Below are positions 1-7,282 of a stretch of 36,702 bases of DNA, piece after piece (positions within the stretch are counted from its first letter, which is position 1; each line of letters begins with the position of its first letter). The notes under the pieces are model-generated. The model was not told the origin of the DNA. It did no database searches and worked only from the letters and a program-made list of their open reading frames with translations. The position numbers were made by a program, and so were the translations under genes. Source of the stretch: Treponema sp. (GTDB lineage: Bacteria > Spirochaetota > Spirochaetia > Treponematales > Treponemataceae); assembly GCA_017525605.1 (NCBI GenBank), contig JAFXSM010000047.1, positions 1 to 36,702 on the forward strand. The letters are read 5' to 3'.

Positions 1-162
1 GAGCGAGATGAGGACGCACACCGGCTGCACGAATGGGAGGCGTTATGCAATATCCGACAAAGAGAGAAGACTCAGATGAGCAGTTTCACTAATTTATTGC
101 ACCACCAGCGGTCATGCTGGAACAACAATGATGCATCTCTTGTGAGAGATTCGGCATCCTGA
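1..162 (+). CDS. 3' end of an unidentified multicopy gene (partial)
   Basis: Frame 1 is open from the first base to a TGA at 160-162, giving 53 residues of a C-terminus that is charged at first (ERDEDAHRLHEWEALCNIRQ) and then rich in Asn, Ser and Cys. I do not recognise the family. An in-frame ATG at 76, preceded by a GAGAGAAG stretch, could start a 28-residue peptide instead. A terminator follows immediately, which supports a real transcript ending here. The second copy at the other edge keeps the same frame and stop, but both of its base changes alter an amino acid, so strong protein-level constraint is not proven. Confidence 0.4.
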   Translation, partial: ERDEDAHRLHEWEALCNIRQREKTQMSSFTNLLHHQRSCWNNNDASLVRDSAS

Positions 163-163
163 A

Positions 164-191
164 CGGCACCAAAAAGGTGCCGCTTTTTTTT
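164..191 (+). terminator. Intrinsic terminator of the repeat-borne gene
   Basis: CGGCACC (164-170) pairs with GGTGCCG (176-182) around an A5 loop and is followed by c and eight T (184-191). It lies one base after the TGA of the partial gene. Confidence 0.9.
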
Positions 192-201
192 GCCTTAGTG
201 C

Positions 202-280
202 TATAATCAGACCCGAAAAAAATGAATCTGCTCCGAAAATGAAAATTCCGGACAGGTTAAATATGTGCACAACCTGTGCA
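202..280 (+). promoter_or_regulatory. Possible promoter and leader hairpins of ldh
   Basis: A TATAAT lies at 202-207, without a convincing -35 box. Downstream are two overlapping inverted repeats: ACAGGTT (252-258) with AACCTGT (271-277), and TGCACA (266-271) with TGTGCA (275-280). They share bases and cannot form together, so the leader could switch between two hairpins, or one repeat could be an operator. The AGAGGT ribosome binding site follows at 283-288. Confidence 0.35.
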
Positions 281-293
281 ATAGAGGTGAAAA

Positions 294-1247
294 ATGAGTT
301 TCAAAGATTCAAAGGTCGTTATCGTCGGTGTGGGAAACGTGGGTGCCACGACAGCTTACAGCATTCTGAACCAGGGGATTTGCGAGGAAGTCGTTCTGAT
401 TGACGTGAACAAGGACAAGGCTATCGCGGAAGCAATGGACATGCAGCATTCGATTTATTTCATGAACAGGAATATGTCCATAAAAGCGGGCGATTATTCG
501 GATTGCAGGGATGCGGACGTAGTTGTGATAACAGCGAGCGCGCCGATGCCGAAGGATTCGCACAACAGGCTTGAGATGCTTGCTCCGAGCATGAAAATCG
601 TGAAGAACATCGTTGACAATGTAATGGCGAACGGATTCGACGGTGTTTTCGTGGTCATTTCAAATCCTGTGGACATCATGTCGTATTACATCTGGAAGCT
701 GTCGCGCCTGCCGAAAAACCGCATCATCGGAAGCGGCACGACGTTGGACACTGCGCGTCTTTGCTGCGAGCTTTCAAAAATGTACAATCTTGACGCAAAA
801 AGCGTGGAGGCGTTCGTCATGGCGGAGCACGGCGACAGCGAGATGGTCTCCTGGACAAGCGCGACAATCGGTGGAAAAGGCCTTTCGGACGTTTTCGCCG
901 ACAATGCGGACAGGACAAAGGACATCACAAAGGACGAGCTTTTGAAGCGCACGAAAGAAGCTGGCTGGGACATTTTCAACCGCAAAGGAAACACCTGCTA
1001 CGGAATCGCTTCAAGCGCGACCGCAATCATCAAATCGATTCTGTTCAACGAAAACCGAATCCTTCCTGTGAGCATCGGTCTCAACGGCGAGTACGGACTG
1101 AACAACATTTTCCTAAGCGTCCCAACAATCATCAACAAGAACGGCGCAAAGGAAATCGTCGAGATAAAACTTGCGGACGAAGAGAAAGAGCTTCTGGCGA
1201 AATCTGCCGAAGTGCTTCATGGAGTCTACAAGGAACTTCAGATTTAG
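294..1247 (+). CDS. ldh: L-lactate / L-2-hydroxyacid dehydrogenase (LDH/MDH superfamily)
   Basis: This 317-residue enzyme should interconvert a 2-oxoacid (pyruvate in the standard case) and the L-2-hydroxyacid with NADH in the cytoplasm, a fermentation step that recycles NAD. The Rossmann glycines are GVGNVG (12-17), with Asp37 as the NAD-selecting acid. Catalytic residues are present: Arg92, Asp152 and Arg155 in LDTAR, and His179 in AEHGDSE. The GNTCYGI stretch near residue 230 is LDH-like rather than MDH-like. Odd point: the mobile specificity loop (PMPKDSHN, 84-91) is one residue longer than usual and lacks both the Gln of LDH and the Arg of MDH, so the substrate may be another 2-oxoacid. 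The ATG at 294 has AGAGGT about six bases upstream. The gene seems monocistronic. Confidence 0.85.
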   Translation: MSFKDSKVVIVGVGNVGATTAYSILNQGICEEVVLIDVNKDKAIAEAMDMQHSIYFMNRNMSIKAGDYSDCRDADVVVITASAPMPKDSHNRLEMLAPSMKIVKNIVDNVMANGFDGVFVVISNPVDIMSYYIWKLSRLPKNRIIGSGTTLDTARLCCELSKMYNLDAKSVEAFVMAEHGDSEMVSWTSATIGGKGLSDVFADNADRTKDITKDELLKRTKEAGWDIFNRKGNTCYGIASSATAIIKSILFNENRILPVSIGLNGEYGLNNIFLSVPTIINKNGAKEIVEIKLADEEKELLAKSAEVLHGVYKELQI

Positions 1248-1275
1248 TAGAAGTTCGAAGAGCTTTGCATTATAG

Positions 1276-1312
1276 ATTCTGAACCAGACTTTCTATGAAA
1301 GTCTACCAGAAT
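1276..1312. repeat. 37-bp imperfect palindrome
   Basis: ATTCTG (1276-1281) pairs with CAGAAT (1307-1312), and inside it GACTTTC (1287-1293) pairs with GAAAGTC (1297-1303) around a TAT loop. It lies 28 bases after the ldh stop without a T-run. It resembles the short dispersed intergenic palindromes common in many bacterial genomes. Confidence 0.6.
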
Positions 1313-1326
1313 GACAAATCCTTTAT

Positions 1327-1361
1327 AAACCTGTTCGGAAACTCACTTTCAGAACAGGTTT
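1327..1361 (+). terminator. Hairpin between ldh and cobS, possible weak terminator
   Basis: AAACCTGTTC (1327-1336) pairs perfectly with GAACAGGTTT (1352-1361) around a 15-nt loop and is followed by the T-rich aatttattt. It could end the ldh transcript or attenuate read-through into cobS. The ACAGGTT core also occurs in the ldh leader inverted repeat. Confidence 0.4.
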
Positions 1362-1383
1362 AATTTATTTGGAAGATTATCCG

Positions 1384-2208
1384 ATGGCTTTTTTGAAATC
1401 AGTTGTAATTTCGTTCAGCATGTTTTCCGCGATTCCGATGCCGAATGTTGAATGGAACGAAAAAAATATGCGCTACATGATGGCGGCTTTTCCGCTCGTC
1501 GGCAACGTTATTGCTCTTTTTTGGGCGGCACTCTTCGTTCTCGGAATCGAATTTCAGGTTTTGTGGCAAAAAACTGTCCCGCTTCATATTTTCGCGCTTA
1601 TTTTCACTCTGATTCCTGTTTTGATTACGGGCGGAATCCACATGGACGGATTCATGGACACATCGGACGCGCTAGGAAGCCATGCAAGCCGCGAAAAAAA
1701 ACTTGAGATTCTGAAAGACAGCCATTGCGGTGCGTTCGCTGTCATCGGCTGCGTGATTTATTTTCTTTCGTATTATGTCCTTGCTTTTGAACTTTGCAAT
1801 TGCTTTTTCGGGAAGGAATCCGCGCACAAATTCGTGAACCACTTTGTGCAGCTCGTGAATTTTCTTCCAGCCTGCATGATTTTTGTCATCAGCAGATTTT
1901 TGAGCGCGTTTGCGGTCGCGACTTTCCCGATTGCAAAGAACAGCGGGCTCGTCCACACGTTCTCAAGCATGAGCGCAAAACGTTTCACGGCAATCTGGTG
2001 CGCAGCTTGGCTCATCATAATTTCCGCCGCAATGATTTTCCTTTTTGAGAAAACCGGAATCGCCATAATCGTCCCGAGCATTCTGTTTTTCGTCTTCTAT
2101 TATCTCACGACAAAGCGCAATTTCGGCGGAATAACAGGCGACACAGCAGGCTGGTTCGTCCAACTGTGCGAAATTTTCGGATTAGTGGGATTTGTTGTCT
2201 CCAATTAG
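1384..2208 (+). CDS. cobS: Adenosylcobinamide-GDP ribazoletransferase (cobalamin synthase)
   Basis: CobS joins adenosylcobinamide-GDP to alpha-ribazole at the membrane, the nucleotide-loop step of B12 synthesis or salvage. The 274-residue product is hydrophobic with several membrane helices. It carries the family signature GGIHMDGFMDTSDALGS near residues 82-98, followed by LEILKDSHCGAF and the C-terminal GGITGDTAG. I place the start at ATG 1384 because GGAAG lies eight bases upstream; a TTG start at 1369 is possible but lacks a site. No other cobalamin gene is nearby, so this is an orphan whose partners (cobU, cobT, cobC) would be elsewhere. No cobalamin riboswitch is visible. A B12-binding radical-SAM gene lies 12 kb away. 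Confidence 0.9.
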   Translation: MAFLKSVVISFSMFSAIPMPNVEWNEKNMRYMMAAFPLVGNVIALFWAALFVLGIEFQVLWQKTVPLHIFALIFTLIPVLITGGIHMDGFMDTSDALGSHASREKKLEILKDSHCGAFAVIGCVIYFLSYYVLAFELCNCFFGKESAHKFVNHFVQLVNFLPACMIFVISRFLSAFAVATFPIAKNSGLVHTFSSMSAKRFTAIWCAAWLIIISAAMIFLFEKTGIAIIVPSILFFVFYYLTTKRNFGGITGDTAGWFVQLCEIFGLVGFVVSN

Positions 2209-2217
2209 GAGAAAAAA

Positions 2218-2244
2218 AAATCGCCTGAAATTTCTTTCAGGCGA
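2218..2244 (-). terminator. Terminator of the transporter-arginase-putP operon
   Basis: TCGCCTGAAA (2221-2230) pairs with TTTCAGGCGA (2235-2244) around TTTC. The A-run at 2212-2220 gives a U-run when read on the minus strand, 19 bases after the putP stop. It also faces the end of cobS but has only three T on that side. Confidence 0.85.
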
Positions 2245-2262
2245 TTTCGACTTATGCAATTT

Positions 2263-3858
2263 CTAATCCGACATTTTCTTGTAGTTGTCGAATTCCGCGA
2301 GCATTTCTGAATTCTTGTTTTTGTCCAATGCGGAAACAATCACGCTGAACAAAAGGCAAATCACGAATCCCGGAACGATTTCGTAAAGTCCGAAAATCCA
2401 GTGGACATCCGAAGAAATGTTGTGCCAGAGAATCACGGCGATGAATCCCGTGACGAGTCCTGCAATCGCGCCCTTCGCCGTCATTCCGCGCCAGTAAAGT
2501 GCGAGCAAAACGAGCGGTCCGAATGTCGCTCCGAATCCTGCCCATGCATACGAGACAAGCCCGAAGATTGACGACGACGGATTGAGCGAAAGAAGAAGCG
2601 CGACAAGCGAAATGACGAAAACGGTGAAGCGGCTGATGTTGAGGACAGTCTTCTCGTCCGCGTCCTTCTTGATGATTCCTTTGTAGATGTCCTGGCTGAC
2701 AGCGGAAGAAGCCGCAAGGAGCTGAGAATCTGCGGTGGACATCGAAGCGGCAAGAATCGCGCAGAGGAAAATTCCTGCGATGAATGCCGGGTACATATTC
2801 TGCATTACGGCAGAGAAAACAGTTTCCGCGTCTCCGAATGACGTGATGCTGATTATTTTGCCGAGGAAATCAACGCTTTTTGTCACATCAGAACCGTCAC
2901 CTGCTCCGAGGATTGTTCCGTTGTTCAGAAGATACGCAGTTCCGAGTGTTCCGATCAAGAACGTTCCGACATACGAAATCACCATCCAGACAGTTCCGAT
3001 TCTTCTTGCTGTCTTCACTTCTCCGTTCGAGCGGATTCCCATGAAGCGGATTATGATGTGCGGCATACCGAAATATCCGAGTCCCCACGCGAGAGCAGAG
3101 ACAATCGCCATTCCCTTGTATTCCGCATTCACGCCGAACGCGCTTTTCAGTGCCTCACCAAGATTTCCGGCAAGTGCCTGAGCGTCGAACGCCCTGACAG
3201 ATTCGATAGCCTGAGCCGGGCCTCCGAAAGAGAAAATCGCAATTACGGAAGAAATCACGAACGCGACAAAGATGAGAGTTCCCTGAACGAAGTCAGTCGT
3301 ACAGACGGCAGTGTATCCGCCAGTTATCGTGTAGCAGAGGATTACGACTAAGCCGATTGCAAGACCTGCATGATACGGAAGACCGAAAACTGAATTGAAG
3401 AGCTTTGCGCAGGCAACGAATCCCGACGCTGTGTAAATCGTAAAGAAGAACACAATCAGACCAACGGAAACAACCGAAAGAATGTGCGTCTTGTCCTTGA
3501 ATCTGTTTGAGAAGAATTCTGGAATCGTTATCGAATCCCCGAACGAAATCGAACATTTTCTAAGCGGTTTTGCAACGAAAAGCCAGTTCAGATAAGTGCC
3601 GACGATGAGTCCGAGCGCAGTCCAGAAAGTTTCCCTGATTCCGCCAAGATAGCACAGACCGGGAAGTCCCATAAGAAGCCACGCAGAAGAATCGGAAGCC
3701 TCGGCAGAAAGAGCAGTCACCCACGGACCGACTTTTCTTCCTCCGAGGAAAAAGTCCGAGGCGCTGTTGTTTTTGTTCGCGCTCCTCAAGCCGATGAAAA
3801 TCATCATGCCGAGGTAGAGCACGAATGCGGTTATTTTTGCAATCATTGCAGAATCCAT
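2263..3858 (-). CDS. putP: Sodium/proline-type symporter (SSS family, PutP)
   Basis: A 531-residue membrane protein of the sodium:solute symporter family with about 12-13 helices. It matches PutP closely around LSAEASDSSAWLLMGLPG (50-67), where Asp56 and Ser58 correspond to the sodium-site Asp55 and Ser57 of Escherichia coli PutP, and in the conserved GGYTAVCTTDFVQG segment. The likely substrate is proline or a related amino acid. AAGGAG lies about 11 bases before the ATG. It is the last gene of the minus-strand operon, 46 bases after arginase. That position hints at a role in uptake or exchange of an arginine-related amino acid; proline as substrate is inferred from family resemblance only. 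Confidence 0.88.
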   Translation of the reverse strand: MDSAMIAKITAFVLYLGMMIFIGLRSANKNNSASDFFLGGRKVGPWVTALSAEASDSSAWLLMGLPGLCYLGGIRETFWTALGLIVGTYLNWLFVAKPLRKCSISFGDSITIPEFFSNRFKDKTHILSVVSVGLIVFFFTIYTASGFVACAKLFNSVFGLPYHAGLAIGLVVILCYTITGGYTAVCTTDFVQGTLIFVAFVISSVIAIFSFGGPAQAIESVRAFDAQALAGNLGEALKSAFGVNAEYKGMAIVSALAWGLGYFGMPHIIIRFMGIRSNGEVKTARRIGTVWMVISYVGTFLIGTLGTAYLLNNGTILGAGDGSDVTKSVDFLGKIISITSFGDAETVFSAVMQNMYPAFIAGIFLCAILAASMSTADSQLLAASSAVSQDIYKGIIKKDADEKTVLNISRFTVFVISLVALLLSLNPSSSIFGLVSYAWAGFGATFGPLVLLALYWRGMTAKGAIAGLVTGFIAVILWHNISSDVHWIFGLYEIVPGFVICLLFSVIVSALDKNKNSEMLAEFDNYKKMSD

Positions 3859-3904
3859 TGTTTTTCGTTCTCCTTAAAAAGCAATAGCCGGAATTTTTAT
3901 TTAA

Positions 3905-4813
3905 TTAGAAGATTTTCTCACCGAGAAGTCTTGCGACCAAATCAACTGCAAAACCAGCAGTTCTGTTTCTCACGTCAAGGACAGGGTTCACTTCGACGAT
4001 TTCAGCTGATTTAACAAGTCCCGTGTCGCACATTTCTTCCATTAAAAGAAGAGCTTCCCTGTTCGTCATTCCGGCAGGCAGCTGATAGCCGGTGCCAGGA
4101 GCATACATCGGGTCAAGACAGTCCATGTCGAACGAGACGTGAACAGCCTGAACTCTGCTTCTGAAGAACGCGAGCACCTGGCGGACGACCTCGTTGAATC
4201 CCTGCCTGTCAATGTCTGTCATCGTGAATGCGGTGACTCCTGCCTCTTTCATCAGTTTTTTCTCGCCAACGTCCAAATCGCGCAATCCCACGTAGCAGAC
4301 ATTGTGCGGGTCAACTTTTCTTCCTGCAAAATACAGATTCGTCAAATCAGGAATTCCGTAGCCACATGAAGCAGACATACATTCGCCGTGAATGTTTCCG
4401 CTCGGTGAAGTCTCCGCGGTGTTGAAGTCTCCGTGCGCGTCAACGTAAAGAACGCCGAATTTCGTGTCAGTCTTTCTGTAAGCGGCTGCAAGACCTGCAA
4501 GAGATCCGAGCGCAATCGAGTGGTCGCCGCCGAGGATGAGCGGGAAATCGCCGGAAGATGCGGCGCGCTCGACTTCCTCCGCAAGCTGCGTGTTCGCCTT
4601 CACAATCGGCGCAAGGTACTTTGCCTTCGGATTTCCGATTGCCTCGTACTCCTGAGGATTTATCTGAATCGGCGAAAAATACTTTTCGATTTTGTGTCCG
4701 AGACCTTCAAGCCTTTCTTTGATTCCTGCAAGGCGAATTGCAGAAGGTCCCATGTCAGAACCGTGGCGAGATGCACCGAAATCAAGCGGCATCTCAAGAA
4801 TGTGAATGTTCAT
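3905..4813 (-). CDS. rocF: Arginase
   Basis: Arginase hydrolyses L-arginine to L-ornithine and urea using two Mn2+ ions. From the chosen start the protein has 302 residues. All six metal ligands can be read: His98 in GGDHS, Asp125, His127 and Asp129 in DAHGDFN, and Asp229 and Asp231 in SFDMDCLDP. Asn131 and Ser138 in NTAETSPSGN are the arginase substrate-binding pattern rather than that of agmatinase. I start at the ATG at 4813 because GGAG lies eight bases upstream and the family normally begins just before an LGAPLDFG-like segment (here LEMPLDFGASR); an in-frame ATG at 4843 would add ten unlikely residues. It lies 32 bases after the ABC ATPase gene, suggesting that the importer brings in arginine. 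No urease gene is in the window. Confidence 0.9.
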   Translation of the reverse strand: MNIHILEMPLDFGASRHGSDMGPSAIRLAGIKERLEGLGHKIEKYFSPIQINPQEYEAIGNPKAKYLAPIVKANTQLAEEVERAASSGDFPLILGGDHSIALGSLAGLAAAYRKTDTKFGVLYVDAHGDFNTAETSPSGNIHGECMSASCGYGIPDLTNLYFAGRKVDPHNVCYVGLRDLDVGEKKLMKEAGVTAFTMTDIDRQGFNEVVRQVLAFFRSRVQAVHVSFDMDCLDPMYAPGTGYQLPAGMTNREALLLMEEMCDTGLVKSAEIVEVNPVLDVRNRTAGFAVDLVARLLGEKIF

Positions 4814-4845
4814 ATTGCATACTCCGTTGTAAAAAGTTTTCAAAA

Positions 4846-5571
4846 TTACAAAATCGCGTTCAGGAACTGCTTGAGGCGTTCTGATTTCGGATTCTCGAAA
4901 ATCTCGGTCGGGCTACCCTGCTCCGCGATTTTTCCGCCGTCCATGAAAAGAATCCGTGTCGCGACTTCCCTTGCGAACCCCATTTCGTGTGTCACGCAAA
5001 TCATCGTCATGCCGTCGTCGGCAAGTTCCTTCATCAGATTCAGGACTTCACCGACCATCTCAGGGTCGAGCGCGGATGTCGGCTCGTCGAACAGAATAAC
5101 GTCAGGATTCATCGCAAGCGAGCGGACGATTGCGATTCTCTGCTTCTGACCGCCCGAAAGGCTCGACGGATACGCATTCGCCTTGTCCGAAAGCCCGATT
5201 CGCTCAAGAAGCTCGAACGCCTTTTTGTTCGCTTCTTCTTCCGTCATTTTTTTGAGGGAGACCGGAGCGAGCGTGATGTTCTGCAAAACTGTCAGATGCG
5301 GAAACAGGTTGAAATGCTGGAAAACCATGCCCATCTTCTGTCGGATTTCGTTTATATCGTTCTTCTTTTCGAGAATGTTCTTGCCCTCGAAGAAGATTTC
5401 GCCCGAAGTCGGTGTCTCAAGAAGGTTCAGGCAGCGTAGGAAAGTCGATTTTCCGCTTCCGCTTGGCCCGATTATGACGATTTTTTCGCCACGCTCTATT
5501 TTTTCAGAGATGCCGTTCAGGACGACGAACCCGTCATTGAATTTTTTCACGAGATTTTTTATTTCAATCAT
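4846..5571 (-). CDS. glnQ: Polar amino-acid ABC transporter ATP-binding protein
   Basis: A 241-residue cytoplasmic ATPase that powers a polar amino-acid importer. It shows Walker [10 protein letters not shown] (35-43), the signature LSGGQKQR, Walker [15 protein letters not shown] and the switch histidine in VTHEMGF, all typical of the GlnQ/HisP/ArtP group. Its ATG overlaps the permease stop by four bases (ATGA, 5568-5571), so translation is probably coupled; no strong separate ribosome site is seen. Arginase follows 32 bases later. The symbol names the family; the substrate is more likely arginine or a mixture of basic and polar amino acids. Confidence 0.93.
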   Translation of the reverse strand: MIEIKNLVKKFNDGFVVLNGISEKIERGEKIVIIGPSGSGKSTFLRCLNLLETPTSGEIFFEGKNILEKKNDINEIRQKMGMVFQHFNLFPHLTVLQNITLAPVSLKKMTEEEANKKAFELLERIGLSDKANAYPSSLSGGQKQRIAIVRSLAMNPDVILFDEPTSALDPEMVGEVLNLMKELADDGMTMICVTHEMGFAREVATRILFMDGGKIAEQGSPTEIFENPKSERLKQFLNAIL

Positions 5572-6248
5572 TTTCTGTCCGCCTTTGCAAAACGTTTCTC
5601 ACCGATTGCGAAAACTTTCGTCAGACCGACGGTGAGCACAAGGTAAATCGCAGCGCACGAAAGAAGCGGAATCCATGCGTTGTAAGTTGCGTTTCTGATG
5701 TTGTCGCACGCTTTCTGCAAATCCACGACGGCAATGAAGCTTGCGACGGAAGTTTCTTTTATGAGAGTGATGAATTCGGAAGTGTAAGTCGGAAGGACTG
5801 TGCGGAACGCCTGCGGAAGAATGATTTTCCACATCGTCTGCGACCAGGACAAGCCGAGCGAGCGTCCGGCTTCCATCTGCCCCTTGTCAACGCCCTGTAT
5901 TCCGGCGCGGAAAATCTCGGTGCAGTACGCCCCGGAATTGATTCCGAAAGCCACGACCGCAACGAGAATCGTGTTCGACACGCCAAGCGGGGAGAAGATG
6001 ACGAAATAGAAAATCATCAGCTGCGTCGCCATCGGAATTCCGCGGATTATCGTCGTGTAGACGGTGGCGACCGCATTCAGCACTTTCGACTTTGAGATTT
6101 TGAAAAGGGCAAACGTACAGCCAAGCACCGTCCCGATTGCAATGGCGCACATCGCAATCAGAAGCGTCGTGCCAAGCCCGCGGGGAATCAGCATCCACCG
6201 CCCGTGGTCTATCATTGTCGAATAAAAGTCATTTATCAATTTTGTCAC
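5568..6248 (-). CDS. Polar amino-acid ABC transporter permease
   Basis: A 226-residue inner-membrane permease of the HisM/GlnP/ArtQ type, with about five helices and the EAA loop ([20 protein letters not shown]) that docks on the ATPase. Only one permease gene is present, so it probably works as a homodimer. The start is a GTG at 6248 with AGGAAAGG directly upstream; an ATG at codon 12 is an alternative. It lies 94 bases after the binding-protein gene, separated by two strong hairpins that may set its lower expression. Confidence 0.92.
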   Translation of the reverse strand: MTKLINDFYSTMIDHGRWMLIPRGLGTTLLIAMCAIAIGTVLGCTFALFKISKSKVLNAVATVYTTIIRGIPMATQLMIFYFVIFSPLGVSNTILVAVVAFGINSGAYCTEIFRAGIQGVDKGQMEAGRSLGLSWSQTMWKIILPQAFRTVLPTYTSEFITLIKETSVASFIAVVDLQKACDNIRNATYNAWIPLLSCAAIYLVLTVGLTKVFAIGEKRFAKADRK

Positions 6249-6279
6249 CCCTTTCCTCTTCTTCCATAATTAAACGTTG

Positions 6280-6343
6280 CGATAAGAGAAACGCCAAGTG
6301 CGTTTCTCTTATCGGCACCTTTCGAAACTTCGTTTCGAAAGGT
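6280..6343 (-). promoter_or_regulatory. Two intercistronic hairpins between binding protein and permease
   Basis: Directly after the binding-protein stop come two strong stems. ACCTTTCGAAAC (6317-6328) pairs with GTTTCGAAAGGT (6332-6343), 12 bp with a 3-nt loop. The second has a 15-bp perfect stem, 6280-6294 with 6300-6314. Neither has a U-run, so they are not standard terminators. In other importer operons such hairpins protect the upstream mRNA from 3' exonucleases and raise binding-protein yield; that role here is inferred. Confidence 0.8.
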
Positions 6344-7113
6344 CACTTTCTTACGATGATTACCTGGTTTGAAGTGAAGTACGGCTCTGAGAAATCGACG
6401 TTGCTTCTTCTTTCGTCTGTCGCTGTCATTCCAGCCGCGATGAAGTCGATTGCGTCAGCCTGCAATGCCGCAATGAGTCCGTCAAATGCCATATCGACAA
6501 TCTGGAGCTTCTTTCCGTAGTCGTTCGCGATGAATCCTGCAAGCGTAGCGTCGAATCCGACGACTTTCGAGCCTTCCGTGTACTCAAACGGAGGGAATGC
6601 CGCATTTGTTCCCATTTTGAGAACTTCGTTTGATTCAGCCTCTGGTGCAGACGGAAGTTTTGCGTCGCTAGCTTTCATGATGTAGAAGTTGACGAGAGCG
6701 TCATAATTTCCGTCGCTCTTAATCTTCTTGATCGTTTCGTTGATTGAGTTGAGAAGCTCGGTGTTTCCTTTCTTGACTGCGATTGCGTAATCTTCCGAGA
6801 CGAATTTGTCCTCGACGATTTTCAAGTCTGTATTGCGCTTGACGATTTCCTTTGCAGGAAGCTCGTCCAGGACGATTGCGTCGATTGCTCCGTTCCTTAA
6901 CGCGAGCGATGCGTCGATTCCGCTTTTGAACGAAAGAACGTTCGCGTCCTTCACGTCCTCAACGTAGATTTCGCCGGTAGTTCCAGCCTGAACTCCGATT
7001 TTTTTTCCTTCGAGGTCAGACGCAGAATTGATTGTGACTGTCTTTTTTCCGTTGCAGCCCAAAACTGCAAAGCTGGCAGCAATAACGGCCGCTGCAAAAA
7101 TTGATTTTTTCAT
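6343..7113 (-). CDS. Circularly permuted amino-acid-binding lipoprotein of the ABC importer
   Basis: This 256-residue family-3 solute-binding protein delivers amino acids to the permease. A lipoprotein signal ends at Cys20 (AVLGC). The segment order is unusual. Residues 33-110 are what is normally the second half (DLEGKKIGVQAGTTG, 33-47, and DAIVLDELPA). Residues 111-145 are the usual C-terminal helix (IKSDGNYDAL). A linker of about 17 residues (146-162) follows. Residues 164-256 are the usual N-terminal half (KMGTNAAFPPFEY, then AGMTATDERRSNVDFSEPYF with the ligand-carboxylate Arg region), and the protein stops at VIIVRK where a normal member would cross into lobe 2. Both lobes look complete, so this is a circular permutation rather than a truncation. 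AAGGAG lies seven bases before the ATG. First gene of the operon. Confidence 0.9.
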   Translation of the reverse strand: MKKSIFAAAVIAASFAVLGCNGKKTVTINSASDLEGKKIGVQAGTTGEIYVEDVKDANVLSFKSGIDASLALRNGAIDAIVLDELPAKEIVKRNTDLKIVEDKFVSEDYAIAVKKGNTELLNSINETIKKIKSDGNYDALVNFYIMKASDAKLPSAPEAESNEVLKMGTNAAFPPFEYTEGSKVVGFDATLAGFIANDYGKKLQIVDMAFDGLIAALQADAIDFIAAGMTATDERRSNVDFSEPYFTSNQVIIVRK

Positions 7114-7134
7114 GATGTTGCTCCTTGTTTTTAG

Positions 7135-7162
7135 AAAATACGATTCATGGAATTTATCACAA
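7135..7162 (-). promoter_or_regulatory. Candidate promoter of the importer-arginase operon
   Basis: On the minus strand TTGTGA (7162-7157) and TATTTT (7140-7135) are separated by 16 bases, 21 bases before the ATG of the binding protein. The match to sigma-70 boxes is moderate. Confidence 0.35.
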
Positions 7163-7210
7163 TCTTCAAATAGTTGAAATTTGTTGACGCTATTAAATGC
7201 GATATTTCCT

Positions 7211-7245
7211 TATAATGCGACAATTTTTCTGAAACTTTCTATAAT
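7211..7245 (+). promoter_or_regulatory. Candidate promoter(s) of the CE12 esterase gene
   Basis: GCGACA (7217-7222) and TATAAT (7240-7245) are 17 bases apart and would start a leader of about 30 nt before the ATG at 7283. Another TATAAT at 7211-7216 could be a second start, with TTGACG 21 bases upstream, which is too far for a good match. Confidence 0.4.
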
Positions 7246-7282
7246 GGATTTTATATTTTCATTAATCTTAATGGAGGGAAAA

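Larger units (their letters stand above)
1..193. repeat. Left copy of a 193-bp inverted repeat
   Basis: This stretch is repeated in inverse orientation at the other edge of the window (36510-36702). Reading base by base, I find only two differences, at 142 (g versus t) and 150 (a versus t). Identity stops right after the terminator T-run (base 194 differs). The repeat holds the end of an open reading frame and its terminator. It probably belongs to a multicopy gene or mobile element that continues beyond the window; an assembly breaking at a repeat would give the same picture. Confidence 0.95.

Noticed and set aside
41..48. Integron attC-like core (CGTTATGC) in the terminal repeat
   Set aside because: Only one half-site is visible, and the two copies face each other instead of pointing the same way as cassettes do.
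1248..1383. Cobalamin riboswitch before cobS
   Set aside because: The gap is short and holds only simple palindromes; no B12-box-like segment is seen.
4433..5149. Open frame on the plus strand spanning the arginase-ATPase junction
   Set aside because: It crosses two well-supported genes on the other strand and shows no domain features.
6343..7113. Binding protein as a truncated pseudogene
   Set aside because: Both lobes, the signal peptide and the ribosome site are intact; only the order of segments differs.
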